From contig NZ_CP080203.1 of NCBI RefSeq assembly GCF_020424085.1, forward strand, positions 930,001 to 994,000: 64,000 nt of DNA, written 5' to 3'. Positions within the stretch are counted from its first letter, which is position 1. The number at the start of each line of letters is the position of its first letter. This stretch comes from Mycetocola spongiae (GTDB lineage: Bacteria > Actinomycetota > Actinomycetes > Actinomycetales > Microbacteriaceae). The notes under the pieces are model-generated. The model had not been told where the DNA came from. It was given only the letters and a program-made list of their open reading frames with translations, and made no database searches. Positions 37,329 through 45,845 of the stretch are shown here, piece by piece. A program made the translations under genes and the position numbers.

Positions 37329-37813
37329 GTCCACTCCAGGAGTTTTCGAATCTGGCGTTGGGTTATGCGTCGAGGTAGCGATTCAAGGAAAGTTTTCTCA
37401 ACTCGAAGAACGTTTTCGTCCGATTCCGCTTCGGCAGCAAGTGCCTCGCCTGCGGCTGTCAAACGAATATTGGCGCTGGTTTCCTTCGCCACAAGGCCTT
37501 CACCAATCGCTAGATCGACCGTGACCGTGAGCGAGGGGTCAAACCGCACCAGCAACTCGTCCGGGCCTTTGTCTCCCTGTAACCATCGAAGGAATAGCTC
37601 GCGAGTTTTAGGTGTGCGGATAGCCCACCAAAGAACGTGCAGGTGATCAATTGCAAGAGCGTTCGCGCGGCCACGTGCGAGAAGCATAGTGAGTACTGAA
37701 AGTCTCCACGCGGTCCGAAAGTCACCTGGTATGTTCACGGCGCGTCGGGTGAAGCGTGGGGAGGCGGGTATTTCATCAAAGAACTGGATGAGGCTCTCGA
37801 TATCGCTGTTCAT
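37325..37813 (-). CDS. ABC-3C middle component
   Basis: A 162-residue helical protein: residues 15-60 (RRAVNIPGDFRTAWRLSVLTMLLARGRANALAIDHLHVLWWAIRT, given here by its ends RRAVN and WWAIRT), then a winged-helix-like C-terminal half (DLAIGEGLVAKETSANIRLTAAGEALA). This matches the middle-component (MC) proteins that bridge ATPase and effector in ABC-3C systems. The start at 37813 uses AGGA lying over the stop of the effector gene 7 bp upstream. Confidence 0.75.
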   Translation of the reverse strand: MNSDIESLIQFFDEIPASPRFTRRAVNIPGDFRTAWRLSVLTMLLARGRANALAIDHLHVLWWAIRTPKTRELFLRWLQGDKGPDELLVRFDPSLTVTVDLAIGEGLVAKETSANIRLTAAGEALAAEAESDENVLRVEKTFLESLPRRITQRQIRKLLEWT

Positions 37814-37820
37814 TGAAGTC

Positions 37821-38720
37821 CTAGAAGTCGAGTGGGCATCTCATTAGCCAATCAGCAACCGCCGACCATGCGAGCGTTGTAGCGATCTGCTCGGTCAGCA
37901 CCGGATAGTCCTCGCGGAGTAGTACAGAAAAATCTTTGGCAATCTCGGCAAGCTTAGCCTGAGACGTGTCCTGACCCGTTAGATACTCAAGCACGAGAAG
38001 ATCTTCTCGATGCGCCTTAGTCGAGAGGATTCCGCGATGGACTTCCGGGACAACGGCGCGGAGCCTGTCGAGCGTGTTCTCTCCTTGTAGGTACTGGCTT
38101 GTGAGAGATTCAAGCACTCTCTCCCGCTTGGACGATGAGCTCGTCACCTTGCTGAGTTTACGCCGAGCGGTTGAACGAAGATCTTGATTCTGCGCACTCC
38201 ACTCGTCCTTAACTCCACCCGCAATCACAGGTGTCTGGATGAGAGGAGCAGGAATGGCATGGATCGCGGTGCGTTCAACAGCATAATCGTCTGCAGTTTC
38301 GACAACGATAGAGAATTCATCGCTGATGAAGGATAGGCCCCAACCCCGGACCTCGGCTGCCTTCGTGGCCGCATGCGCAATTAGTTTCCGGGAATCGTGC
38401 CTGTGCACGATAAAAACATAGCGATGGATGCTGATCGAACCCAGCATCGTCGCGAGAAGTGCTTGGTTGGAGAGCAGTTTTCCGAGGTCAGCCGTGAGCT
38501 TACCGCGCTGCTTCTCGTAGCGTTCGTTCACCGAGAGTGGCTCTTCTGCGGCATAACACTGATACGCGATACCGTCATGCGCGAATGCTTCGATTCCTAA
38601 ATCCCCCTGATGGCGATCAGGGACGAGCTGAAGACTGTGCGCGTTTAGCATCGCGTACCGTTTTTGGAGGAGCAAGACACAGTAGTCCTGCCACTCGCGG
38701 CCGTTCCACTCTCCGGTCAT
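37821..38720 (-). CDS. ABC-3C effector, restriction-endonuclease-like
   Basis: A 299-residue protein, first gene of the operon. The N-terminal domain has a PD-(D/E)xK-type core: GREWQDYCVLLLQKRY helix, then QGDLGIEAF (Asp and Glu) and AYQCYA in place of QxK, near residues 38-57. The C-terminal part is helical (LDRLRAVVPEVHRGI, YLTGQDTSQAKLAEIA). Nuclease-type effectors with this layout head ABC-3C operons. ATG 38720 has a strong GGAGGAG; ATG 38732 has none. If active it would cut nucleic acid on triggering. The Lys of the motif is replaced, so catalysis needs testing. Confidence 0.75.
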   Translation of the reverse strand: MTGEWNGREWQDYCVLLLQKRYAMLNAHSLQLVPDRHQGDLGIEAFAHDGIAYQCYAAEEPLSVNERYEKQRGKLTADLGKLLSNQALLATMLGSISIHRYVFIVHRHDSRKLIAHAATKAAEVRGWGLSFISDEFSIVVETADDYAVERTAIHAIPAPLIQTPVIAGGVKDEWSAQNQDLRSTARRKLSKVTSSSSKRERVLESLTSQYLQGENTLDRLRAVVPEVHRGILSTKAHREDLLVLEYLTGQDTSQAKLAEIAKDFSVLLREDYPVLTEQIATTLAWSAVADWLMRCPLDF

Positions 38721-38977
38721 GCTCTCCTCCATCTAGGCAGCATGCCGGCAACTTTGATCGGTACTCCGATCCTATCGGGCTCCCAATCAATTTCCTTACA
38801 TTCAAGCAACGTGGCCCTTTCATCACTCCGGTCCCGCAACAACGTCGTCAACACCTCGAATATTGGCGGACGGTGGGGTTCCAGAGGTTGGGGATCAGTA
38901 TGAAGAGCGGGCTTTCCATCGCCGCGGACACCAGAGGCCAAGCGCAATTATCGCACGAAGGCACCCAGCATGTGTTA

Positions 38978-39487
38978 TCACAGCAACTCACGTCGATGGT
39001 TCACGGTGTTAATGACCACATCAATTGGGACGAGCTCTCCATAAATAAGCGCTTGGGCTGCCTCATAGCCCGTTTCGATCGTGTCACGCGTTGTATGTTC
39101 GCGATCAAAGGCAGGACTGTGCGCGTAGCCTTCGATAGGCCGCGGTGTATAGGAGAAGTCGGCGGCGGCGCTTTGGCTATCGATATCATCGACCAGCGCT
39201 TTGATCCCTTCGCGGCCAAGAGCCTCAAGTGCGTCTGTTAATTGTTTGTCCTTGAGGAGACAGTGGATGTCGTAGAAGTGACGGCCGTGCTTGAGGAGTG
39301 CGTCCCTGTCGGCTCGGCTTGCCGCGTCATGCACGGCGGCAAGCTTCTCAAACAGGGTCCACTCTGGTGCTAATACGTTGACGGTGAACGCAGCGAATTC
39401 CTCCCACGTCCGTTCGCTCTCGCCGCGCGTAGTAATCGCGTGCTCGGCTTCGACGAAGCCTGGAAATACGCACTGCCCGCGAAGGCC
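38978..39487 (-). pseudogene. AbiEii/AbiGii toxin, C-terminal fragment
   Basis: A frame open from TGA 39488-39490 to TGA 38978-38980, about 169 residues. It contains the conserved C-terminal blocks of AbiEii toxins: PGFVEAEHAITTRGES, VNVLAPEWTLFEKLAAVHDA and HGRHFYDIHCLL. The N-terminal nucleotidyltransferase domain with its GSxxLD-type active site is missing, and there is no start codon or AbiEi antitoxin gene. Full-length AbiEii is around 300 residues, so about half is lost and it should be inactive. It sits just inside the middle attachment site, so the rest may have been cut off by element exchange. Confidence 0.75.
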
Positions 39488-39800
39488 TCAGCACCGGACA
39501 CGGCTCAGATGAATGAATCAGACGACGTCGACTTGCCCGCCCTCTACGACACGGCACTCAGCGCACATGAAGGCCTCTGGCCACGCAGTGGATGGGAAGG
39601 ACGAGGATGACCTACCCGAGCTATCCACTCTTTTTGGCCGATAACCCACCTTCGGGAGGCGGGATGAGCAGCTAGAAACGGCTGAACTCCTTGACCATGT
39701 CGAGTCAAGGGGTTCAGGGGGTACAGTTTTGGGTACAAGACCGGCACGAACACCGATCTTTCGACCTCTTAAAAATAATTTCTGATCGGGTATTTCTCTC

Positions 39801-39844
39801 TAGTCGGGCTGACAGGATTTGAACCTGCGGCCCCTTGACCCCCA
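39801..39844 (-). repeat. Middle attachment-site copy: 3' part of tRNA-Pro
   Basis: Bases 39801-39844 match the 3' part of tRNA-Pro(GGG) at 46947-46990 with two differences (G to A in the CCA region, A to G in the T-arm flank). Unlike the outer copies it has no terminator beside it. It divides the island into two tandem elements, 34.87-39.80 kb and 39.85-46.95 kb. Confidence 0.82.
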
Positions 39845-39910
39845 AGTATCCTTGAAGACCTAATTCCTTGATTTTCCGGGCATCTCTGCCCCTCAGAAGG
39901 CCCCATTTCA

Positions 39911-39957
39911 CGTCATGAATTGCATGGTTTGCATGGTTCTGGTCCCGTTTTGGTCCC
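39911..39957. repeat. 47-bp repeat, right copy (integrase-tail-like)
   Basis: Second copy of the 47-bp sequence at 34934-34980 (two mismatches), again about 65 bp from a partial tRNA. The minus-strand reading again ends in TGA after a CKPC segment. The rest of 39845-40431 holds no supported gene; a minus-strand 15-codon frame (RESFDRHVTDLAAK, near 40183-40230) may be another remnant. Confidence 0.6.
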
Positions 39958-40431
39958 GGCTCTCGTTAGATCTCCGCACGTTCGGAGGGGGTTTACGTGG
40001 GGTTTACGTAAGGGCCACCCGCAGGCTCCGCTCCAATCAGGTACGCGGCGACAGTCCTACTCCCCACAGGAGTTCCCGCCTGCGGCGCGCCCTCCCGACG
40101 GCCGCGTCCACCTCGACGGGCTCTTCGTAAACGAGCTGTTGCTTCGAGTAGGCGCGCTCGCCCCGAGATGGGCTCCCTCACTTGGCCGCCAGATCGGTGA
40201 CGTGCCTGTCGAAACTCTCTCTCATGGCAACTTTTCCTTCCGGGGCAACAGTGGTAACAAACGCTGAACCGCTCACGCCGTCCTTCTGGCAGCCCCACGC
40301 CTATCGAGGTGGATCCTGCGTGTCGGCTATTCGATGTCGGACGCTGGTGGTCAAATTGAGTTGTGACCCTGTAGACCGCACTTCATGGCGACACCCGATC
40401 CAGCGGTCGCTACGAAGCATGGAGGTTTCAG

Positions 40432-41577
40432 ATGAGTTCGACGAAGATCGTCATCGTTCCAGATGATGATGGAAACGAGCTGGCGCCGAGAAGTATCGTG
40501 AATGATCCGGTGGTCCTTACCAGGAGCGCGCAGTCGATCTTGGACGCATACACGGCCGTCATGCCGAAGGTCGATGTCTCCGCGCTCATTCCGGCATTCG
40601 ACTTCGCATCAGTGATGCCCCAGATCGATGCGAATGTGCTGGCCTCGATCGCGAATGCGCAAGGCGTGCTACCGAAGATCGATGCCCTAGTGCCTGCGCT
40701 CAACATCACCAGCGCACTCTCCGAACTCAGCCTCCAGGCGATCATGCCGAAGACAGCGATCTCCGAGATTTTGGCTGCCCAACAGTCGCTGTTTGCGAGC
40801 ATGCCCGACTATTCGCACGTTCTCGGTGGGATCACGAAGGACTGGTTTGCTGCGATTCAACCGCAAGTCGACTTGACGTCGCTGATGCGGCCGATCACAG
40901 AGATGCTGCGTTCAATCGATTGGGACGCGGTCAGCCGACGGCAGCAAGTTCCGGATAACTGGCCGGATGACATAGATGAAAAACTACCTACGCTCATGGA
41001 ACTGGTCAACCAAGACGGTATCCCTGCGGCCTGGGTGCCGCGCGCCGACGTGCTCAACGCACTACTCGCCGCTTCGCCCGGGAATCAGCGCTCCGAGGTG
41101 CTGGTTCTCCGCCGAGCGGAAATCCTCGAGGACTGCTCACGTTGGGTCGACGACCTCAGCGATCCAGTGCTGGAGCCTGTGCTTCCGATTGCTCGTGAGG
41201 CGCTCGAGGCCTGCCGAATGGGTCTCTGGAAGGTCGGGGCTATCTCAGCGGTTCAAGTTACCCACAGCATCGTGGAGTCCTTGCGATGGGTCAGTGACCG
41301 GCAGCGGGTTGTGAAACATCATCTTCTAAAGATGGATACGCCATACCCGATGCTGCTGGAGCAAGCGACTCGTGCTCCTCTCGTGCTCTTTTACGATGAC
41401 TGGAACCCGCAGTCTGGCAAGCCCCGCCCTTCTCATCTGACCCGGCATGTCGTCTCACACCGGCTCGGCGAGGACCAGGTCAACGAACGCAACTGCGTCG
41501 TCGCCGTCATGCTTATGGCGTCTCTCCTTGTAACCGTGTACCAGCTCGATCTTGGGCAACGGGAAAAAGCCGCATGA
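40432..41577 (+). CDS. Putative HEPN-type defence protein, gene 1 of a pair
   Basis: A 381-residue protein with a ribosome site GGAGG 6 nt before ATG 40432. The N-terminal 150 residues consist of degenerate repeats of a PKVD/PQID-type pattern (VMPKVDVSALIPAF, VMPQIDANVLASI, VLPKIDALVPAL), likely a helical scaffold. The C-terminal domain is helical and ends with R338-x4-H343 (RHVVSH) followed by NERNCVVAVMLMASLL, the arrangement of the RX4-6H motif of HEPN ribonucleases. No family name is recognised. It is followed after 138 bp by a second HEPN-like gene, so they may form one operon. Confidence 0.6.
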   Translation: MSSTKIVIVPDDDGNELAPRSIVNDPVVLTRSAQSILDAYTAVMPKVDVSALIPAFDFASVMPQIDANVLASIANAQGVLPKIDALVPALNITSALSELSLQAIMPKTAISEILAAQQSLFASMPDYSHVLGGITKDWFAAIQPQVDLTSLMRPITEMLRSIDWDAVSRRQQVPDNWPDDIDEKLPTLMELVNQDGIPAAWVPRADVLNALLAASPGNQRSEVLVLRRAEILEDCSRWVDDLSDPVLEPVLPIAREALEACRMGLWKVGAISAVQVTHSIVESLRWVSDRQRVVKHHLLKMDTPYPMLLEQATRAPLVLFYDDWNPQSGKPRPSHLTRHVVSHRLGEDQVNERNCVVAVMLMASLLVTVYQLDLGQREKAA

Positions 41578-41715
41578 CCGCCACAGGGATTCCAAAATCT
41601 CGCATAAGCAACTGCAACCGGGCTGTCGCCGAAATAGGACTTGAGCGGATGGAACCGTGATACGCCCCAAAAAGAGCTGCGCCCCGAACGTCACCCGCAT
41701 ACGAGGAGAATTCTC

Positions 41716-43113
41716 GTGGCTGACGATCCGCTAGATACACAGGCCACGCATCTCGGCATGATCTTTGGAGGTGGCGGTGGATCAGAAGCTGCACCCGCCA
41801 CGCTCACTTTTGATTACCAGGGCGCACGTCTCACAGTGCCGTACCTGCATTTCGGTGCTGACGAACGCTTCGATGTAATCCGCGGATGGTTCGTCCATCA
41901 GATGACACCAACATGCCTCGTCTTTGTGTCAGCAGGGCACCAGTTCACGCTCTCTGGGATCCGTTGGGCAGGCTATCGAGAGAACGGGAACGTCAGCCTG
42001 GGGACCTTGTCTGCTCATCATCTCGTCGGCGGGGACCAGTCGACACACGCACAAAACGGCCTCGCCGTGACGGGCCTCCAATCACACATGGACGCGCTCC
42101 AGCACTGGACAGCGTTCACCGCGGCAACATATAAGAGCATCACCGACGAACATGGCTTTGTGGAGCACCTTGAGGCCGTGGTAGAAACCACCGAAGACGT
42201 CACCTGGACGCAAGGTGATGCCGAGATGCGCCTCACCTCAACATGGCAAACCGACAACAGCCAGCCGGGGTTCCATGTCAACGAATGGGCCGTCCTGCAA
42301 AGCACGTTCACTTCGCCAAGGCCTGTCGATGACCACATGCACGAGCATGAGAAGATCCGCAGACTGCTCGTGATCCTCTACGGCGCGGACATCCCATTTC
42401 GACGCCACGAGATCCAAGACGAGAGGTACTACCCACGCACCGGCGATGGGCACGTCTACTCTCGGTCAGGCCGGTCGCTATACGCATCGCGCACTTTCCG
42501 GGAACGCTCGCGCCCGCCGGTGGAGAATGCGACCTTCCAGAAGTGCGTCGGTCGTCTCGCATCGATTGGCAGTGAAGGGCTCGCCCGCTGGGGCTCAGAA
42601 TTCGAGATTTGGAAGCGCGTCATCCATCCAGCAGCCGCGATCTTTGGCCGTGAGCGAGCGATGCTCGAAGATCGGGTGATCAGCCTCTCAATGTGCCTGG
42701 AAGCGGCGGGCCAGATCCTCGGCCGGAAAGACGGTGAAGAAGCCACGTACAAGACGGGTCGACACCCTGAAACCATGGCCACTTATGTTTACCGCTGCCT
42801 GTCTTCGCTGGATGTCGATTGGAGTGACGTTGCCGACTCAAACGTCGGCATTGCACGCGCCGTCGCCAACAACTACCGCCAGATTAAGCACTACGACGCA
42901 AGTGACGACTTCCCCGCTGGAGAGGAGACGTTCCTGGTCAGCCAGGTCGCCGCAGCCACCGTTCGTCTTCTAGTCGCGAACATCGTGGTACCAAGCGGTG
43001 ATCTTGCGCAGAATTGGCAATCTGTCGTTGGCGATGCATTCCAGTGGTTCAAGTCACACGAACTACGTATCGAGGCCTCAGGAGCGTTTGTCTCAACGTT
43101 ATCGAGCAAATAG
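41716..43113 (+). CDS. ApeA-like HEPN protein, gene 2 of the pair
   Basis: A 465-residue protein. The beta-rich N-terminal 240 residues (TLTFDYQGARLTVPYLHFGADERFD, TLSGIRWAGYRENGN) resemble the ApeA N-terminal domain 1. The C-terminal half is helical with NNYRQIKHYD (R388, H392), which sits where ApeA-family proteins carry their HEPN RNase motif. ApeA proteins give abortive-infection-type phage defence by RNA cleavage. GTG 41716 is chosen because GGAGAA lies 6 nt upstream; the frame extends to 41641 without a site. R-x3-H is shorter than the canonical spacing, so activity is uncertain. Confidence 0.65.
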   Translation: MADDPLDTQATHLGMIFGGGGGSEAAPATLTFDYQGARLTVPYLHFGADERFDVIRGWFVHQMTPTCLVFVSAGHQFTLSGIRWAGYRENGNVSLGTLSAHHLVGGDQSTHAQNGLAVTGLQSHMDALQHWTAFTAATYKSITDEHGFVEHLEAVVETTEDVTWTQGDAEMRLTSTWQTDNSQPGFHVNEWAVLQSTFTSPRPVDDHMHEHEKIRRLLVILYGADIPFRRHEIQDERYYPRTGDGHVYSRSGRSLYASRTFRERSRPPVENATFQKCVGRLASIGSEGLARWGSEFEIWKRVIHPAAAIFGRERAMLEDRVISLSMCLEAAGQILGRKDGEEATYKTGRHPETMATYVYRCLSSLDVDWSDVADSNVGIARAVANNYRQIKHYDASDDFPAGEETFLVSQVAAATVRLLVANIVVPSGDLAQNWQSVVGDAFQWFKSHELRIEASGAFVSTLSSK

Positions 43114-43202
43114 TTCCACAAGGAATCAGGCCTCCCAACTTGATCATCTCTGGCATTTTCAACCGTTCCGCCGCATGATGGCGACAGTGCCGAAGCTCGA
43201 GT

Positions 43203-43972
43203 TCAGAGGGCGTCCCAGGCTGTGAATAGAATCGGCTCCACAGCTTTCTGCGGCAGTCCGGCGTCCTTTAGAAGCTCAGCAGTTAGGGTTCCGACCAGCA
43301 GCGTAATCATGTGATGCGTGTTGAGGTCGCCGTGCTGCGCTGGCGGCTCATCGCAGCGGACGCGGTCGGCCTCTGTTTTTGGGGCGTAGGCAACGGCTAG
43401 ATGACCCGTCGCATGCGTGTACTACGTTTCCTCGCGCCAGGCCGTATACAAACCCAGCGTGATGGGTGCGGCCTTCGCTGCGTCTGTGACGGCTTTCACC
43501 TACTGCTTGCGTTCTTTGTCGGCCATCATTTCTGCTACGACGTTCTCCATCGCGCTGAGGTCTATATCGTGGTTCTAACCCATTTCTTTCCTGGATCGTG
43601 ATTCTAACCCATTTCCTTCCTGGTGTCAAAGAAAACCGTCGTGAGGTTCTTTTCTCTCGCCACGAACGTTTCGAGTACCGGGCCGCGCGCCTCCACGTCG
43701 AGCGTTCGGATCCGGAGAAGCCTGAATGCGATCTCCACGAACGCACGTCGATTCGGGGCTGCAGCATGGCCGAGCCCCTGCGCAGCCAGCGTCGCGATCA
43801 CTCGGGACTGGTCGTAGGCCGCTCGCATCCATCCAATGATGAACTAAGAATCGTACGCGGCCGGCATGGAGGACAAATCAAGGGCAAGCATTCGATCAGC
43901 CGTCGCGATGATACGCGCGGGCTGTTCCGCCAAGGGCGTCAGCCGCGCTGCCTTTGATCGTCGTCCACTCAT
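43203..43972 (-). pseudogene. Broken gene with four in-frame amber codons and a 29-bp duplication
   Basis: From ATG 43972 to TGA 43203-43205 the reading frame is kept over 247 codons if one copy of a 29-bp tandem duplication (43566-43594 / 43595-43623) is removed: 770 minus 29 is 741. Within that frame are four TAG codons (43844-43846; 43604-43606 with its copy at 43575-43577; 43500-43502; 43422-43424) and no TAA or TGA. The recovered protein is helical (AAYDQSRVIATLAAQGLG, VEIAFRLLRIRTLDVEARGPV, MITLLVGTLTAELLKDAGL). No family is recognised. A pseudogene is the simple reading. Confidence 0.6.
43566..43623. repeat. 29-bp tandem duplication
   Basis: Two adjacent 29-bp units, 43566-43594 and 43595-43623, differ at two positions. 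They shift the frame of the surrounding broken gene, so the duplication is a secondary lesion. Confidence 0.85.
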
Positions 43973-44119
43973 AATTCATGCGTTAGCCGTTGGGCTACCA
44001 CCGGCTCCAAAATTGGGGGCCTACCCGCAGACCTGACAAGCCCAAGTTCGCCAGCCGGAACCTAGCCTCTCTGCCATGCGCGAGCCAGCGAATACCGACG
44101 CTTTGCAGTATCACGTCCT

Positions 44120-45382
44120 CTAGTCGCGGCCCCGGAGATACCGCTTCCCAGCAACGATGTACGCATGTATCTGCTGCGGAGACGTGGTGATGGATCCCTC
44201 TCCGCGACGACGGACAATACTGAAAAATGCGCCCTCAATCTTGCCTTCAGCTACCACGCCGTGTACGAGGTATGGTTGCATCTCGTCGGGTTGCTTGGGG
44301 ACAAAGATTGCAAGTACGCTCTCGGTCTCGGTTACCGGGAACTTCTCGATTACCAGGCCATCGACGGGTGGCACAATCCGTGCGTCTAGCAGATCTTGAA
44401 TCTGCGGAATGTTGAACATGGTATCCACAACGGGCGTAAGGCTCCCGATCTTATTTCCTCCGCCTGACGCTTCCTTGTAACCAATGATGAGGATTGCATC
44501 GACATCTCCGTTAGCAAACCGCGCAATGTCTTGTGCGAGTTCCACCTTTGCGCGTTTACCGGCCTCGCCGGGGGCAGAGATCGGGTGCATCTGAGTCTTG
44601 ACCTCGAGGTAGTTTGACTCTGCCTCCCCGATAAGAGCCTTGAAGTGCTTACCGCGCAGAAGGTTTAGAACGTCGGCTGCATCGAGCGGTCCATTCTGCG
44701 TTGCTTTTAGGAAGTCTGCAATCGCGGCGGCACCTTCCATGAGGGTCGCCATGGTGTTCGCGGGGTCGGTAGCTACATGGATAACTACGTCGTGCGCAGT
44801 CACGGCCAGCGTCTCGACGACCTTCTGTCGGAAGCGCTCAGACCATTCATCATCACCATCCCACTGAGCGAGCCAGCTCTCTGGCTTGTCGCCGCCCGGA
44901 AGCAGGAACTCTACCCCCGCTATGCAGCACTCGTAGGCAGCCGCAAGGCGCGCGAGCCCATCAGCGATCTCCTGCGGCGTCTGCTCCGGCTGGTCTGGGT
45001 AACGATGCGTCACTAGCGCAACAATGGCTCCATCTCTGACGTCGATGTCGTAACGCTCATCAATGTCCCAGACGTCCTCGTTGACGGGAGGACTTGTCTG
45101 GTCCACAATAAGTAGCGTGCCGTAGTAGTTGTCATTGATGGCTCTGCCAAGACTGCCGACGTTGGCGAGTCCAAGCTCGGACTCGGCTGCGACCAGCGGG
45201 CCATGCTTGATCCGCGAGATGATCCCTGTTTCCTTGTCTATGCCGAAGCTTCGTGACCGATCCAAGATCTCGTCGGTGACCTCGGATGGGAGCAATCGTC
45301 TCTCGTTGTCATCTTCGTCGTAGGTGATCACATACACATCGACACCCGCAGGCTGCGGAACTGAGCATTCAAACTCAACCAT
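44120..45382 (-). CDS. Schlafen AlbA_2 domain protein
   Basis: A 420-residue protein. Residues 255-375 form an AlbA_2/Schlafen ATP- or nucleic-acid-binding domain: GEAESNYLEVKTQM, then ELAQDIARFANGDVDAILIIGYKE. The N-terminal 250 residues are unrecognised, with a mixed alpha/beta pattern (DGLARLAAAYECCIAGVEFLLPGGD). The end is positively charged (AGKRYLRGRD). ATG 45382 starts with VEFECSVPQP; no clear ribosome site precedes it, and longer open extension upstream looks non-coding. AlbA_2 proteins are common in defence islands, often as regulators or helicase partners, but this one stands alone. Confidence 0.7.
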   Translation of the reverse strand: MVEFECSVPQPAGVDVYVITYDEDDNERRLLPSEVTDEILDRSRSFGIDKETGIISRIKHGPLVAAESELGLANVGSLGRAINDNYYGTLLIVDQTSPPVNEDVWDIDERYDIDVRDGAIVALVTHRYPDQPEQTPQEIADGLARLAAAYECCIAGVEFLLPGGDKPESWLAQWDGDDEWSERFRQKVVETLAVTAHDVVIHVATDPANTMATLMEGAAAIADFLKATQNGPLDAADVLNLLRGKHFKALIGEAESNYLEVKTQMHPISAPGEAGKRAKVELAQDIARFANGDVDAILIIGYKEASGGGNKIGSLTPVVDTMFNIPQIQDLLDARIVPPVDGLVIEKFPVTETESVLAIFVPKQPDEMQPYLVHGVVAEGKIEGAFFSIVRRRGEGSITTSPQQIHAYIVAGKRYLRGRD

Positions 45383-45845
45383 GATTATCAGTCTACTCGT
45401 GAATGTTGCCGCAGGTACGTATAGGGCGGTCGAGGTGTCGTACTCGTATGTCGTGATGGGCGGCAGCGTGGCTATGGCTGTTCCGAGCAAGAAGGCGCAG
45501 CATACCGGTCTTGCGATGAAGAAGTGGATCGAATCAATGCCAACCACCTGGGTGCGAACGTTGCGGATCGCATCAACGGTCAGATGAACGAGAGAGGCCC
45601 CCTCATCCGCTGCAAGTGGCACGGCTCGTGTGTTCCGCTCGGCGGGTGCTCCGATTGTTAGGACCACGCGCCACGCAGGCGAGGCTGAATAGCTCCGAGC
45701 GAAGGCCTCAGGCGCGTACCTGTCTGCTGGCGGCCACTGCTGTGGTGGTGGCGTCCACGCAGATTCACCAGCTCACTTCGGTAGCAGGTGGGAACAGAGG
45801 TACGGAATACGAACATCAACAGCCCCTCCAACGCAAAACCCGGGG
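45383..45845. other. Intergenic, no supported gene
   Basis: About 460 bp between the divergent AlbA_2 gene and the broken adhesin gene. Short frames on both strands have no ribosome site or motif. It should hold two divergent promoters. Confidence 0.4.

Noticed and set aside
43566-43623. CRISPR-like repeat
   Set aside because: Only two adjacent units with no spacers; it is a tandem duplication.
43203-43972. Stop-codon reassignment (amber read as an amino acid) as the main explanation
   Set aside because: No amber suppressor tRNA seen here and the rest of the genome segment uses TAG as an ordinary stop (for example the ABC-3C effector and MazG genes), so a pseudogene is the default.
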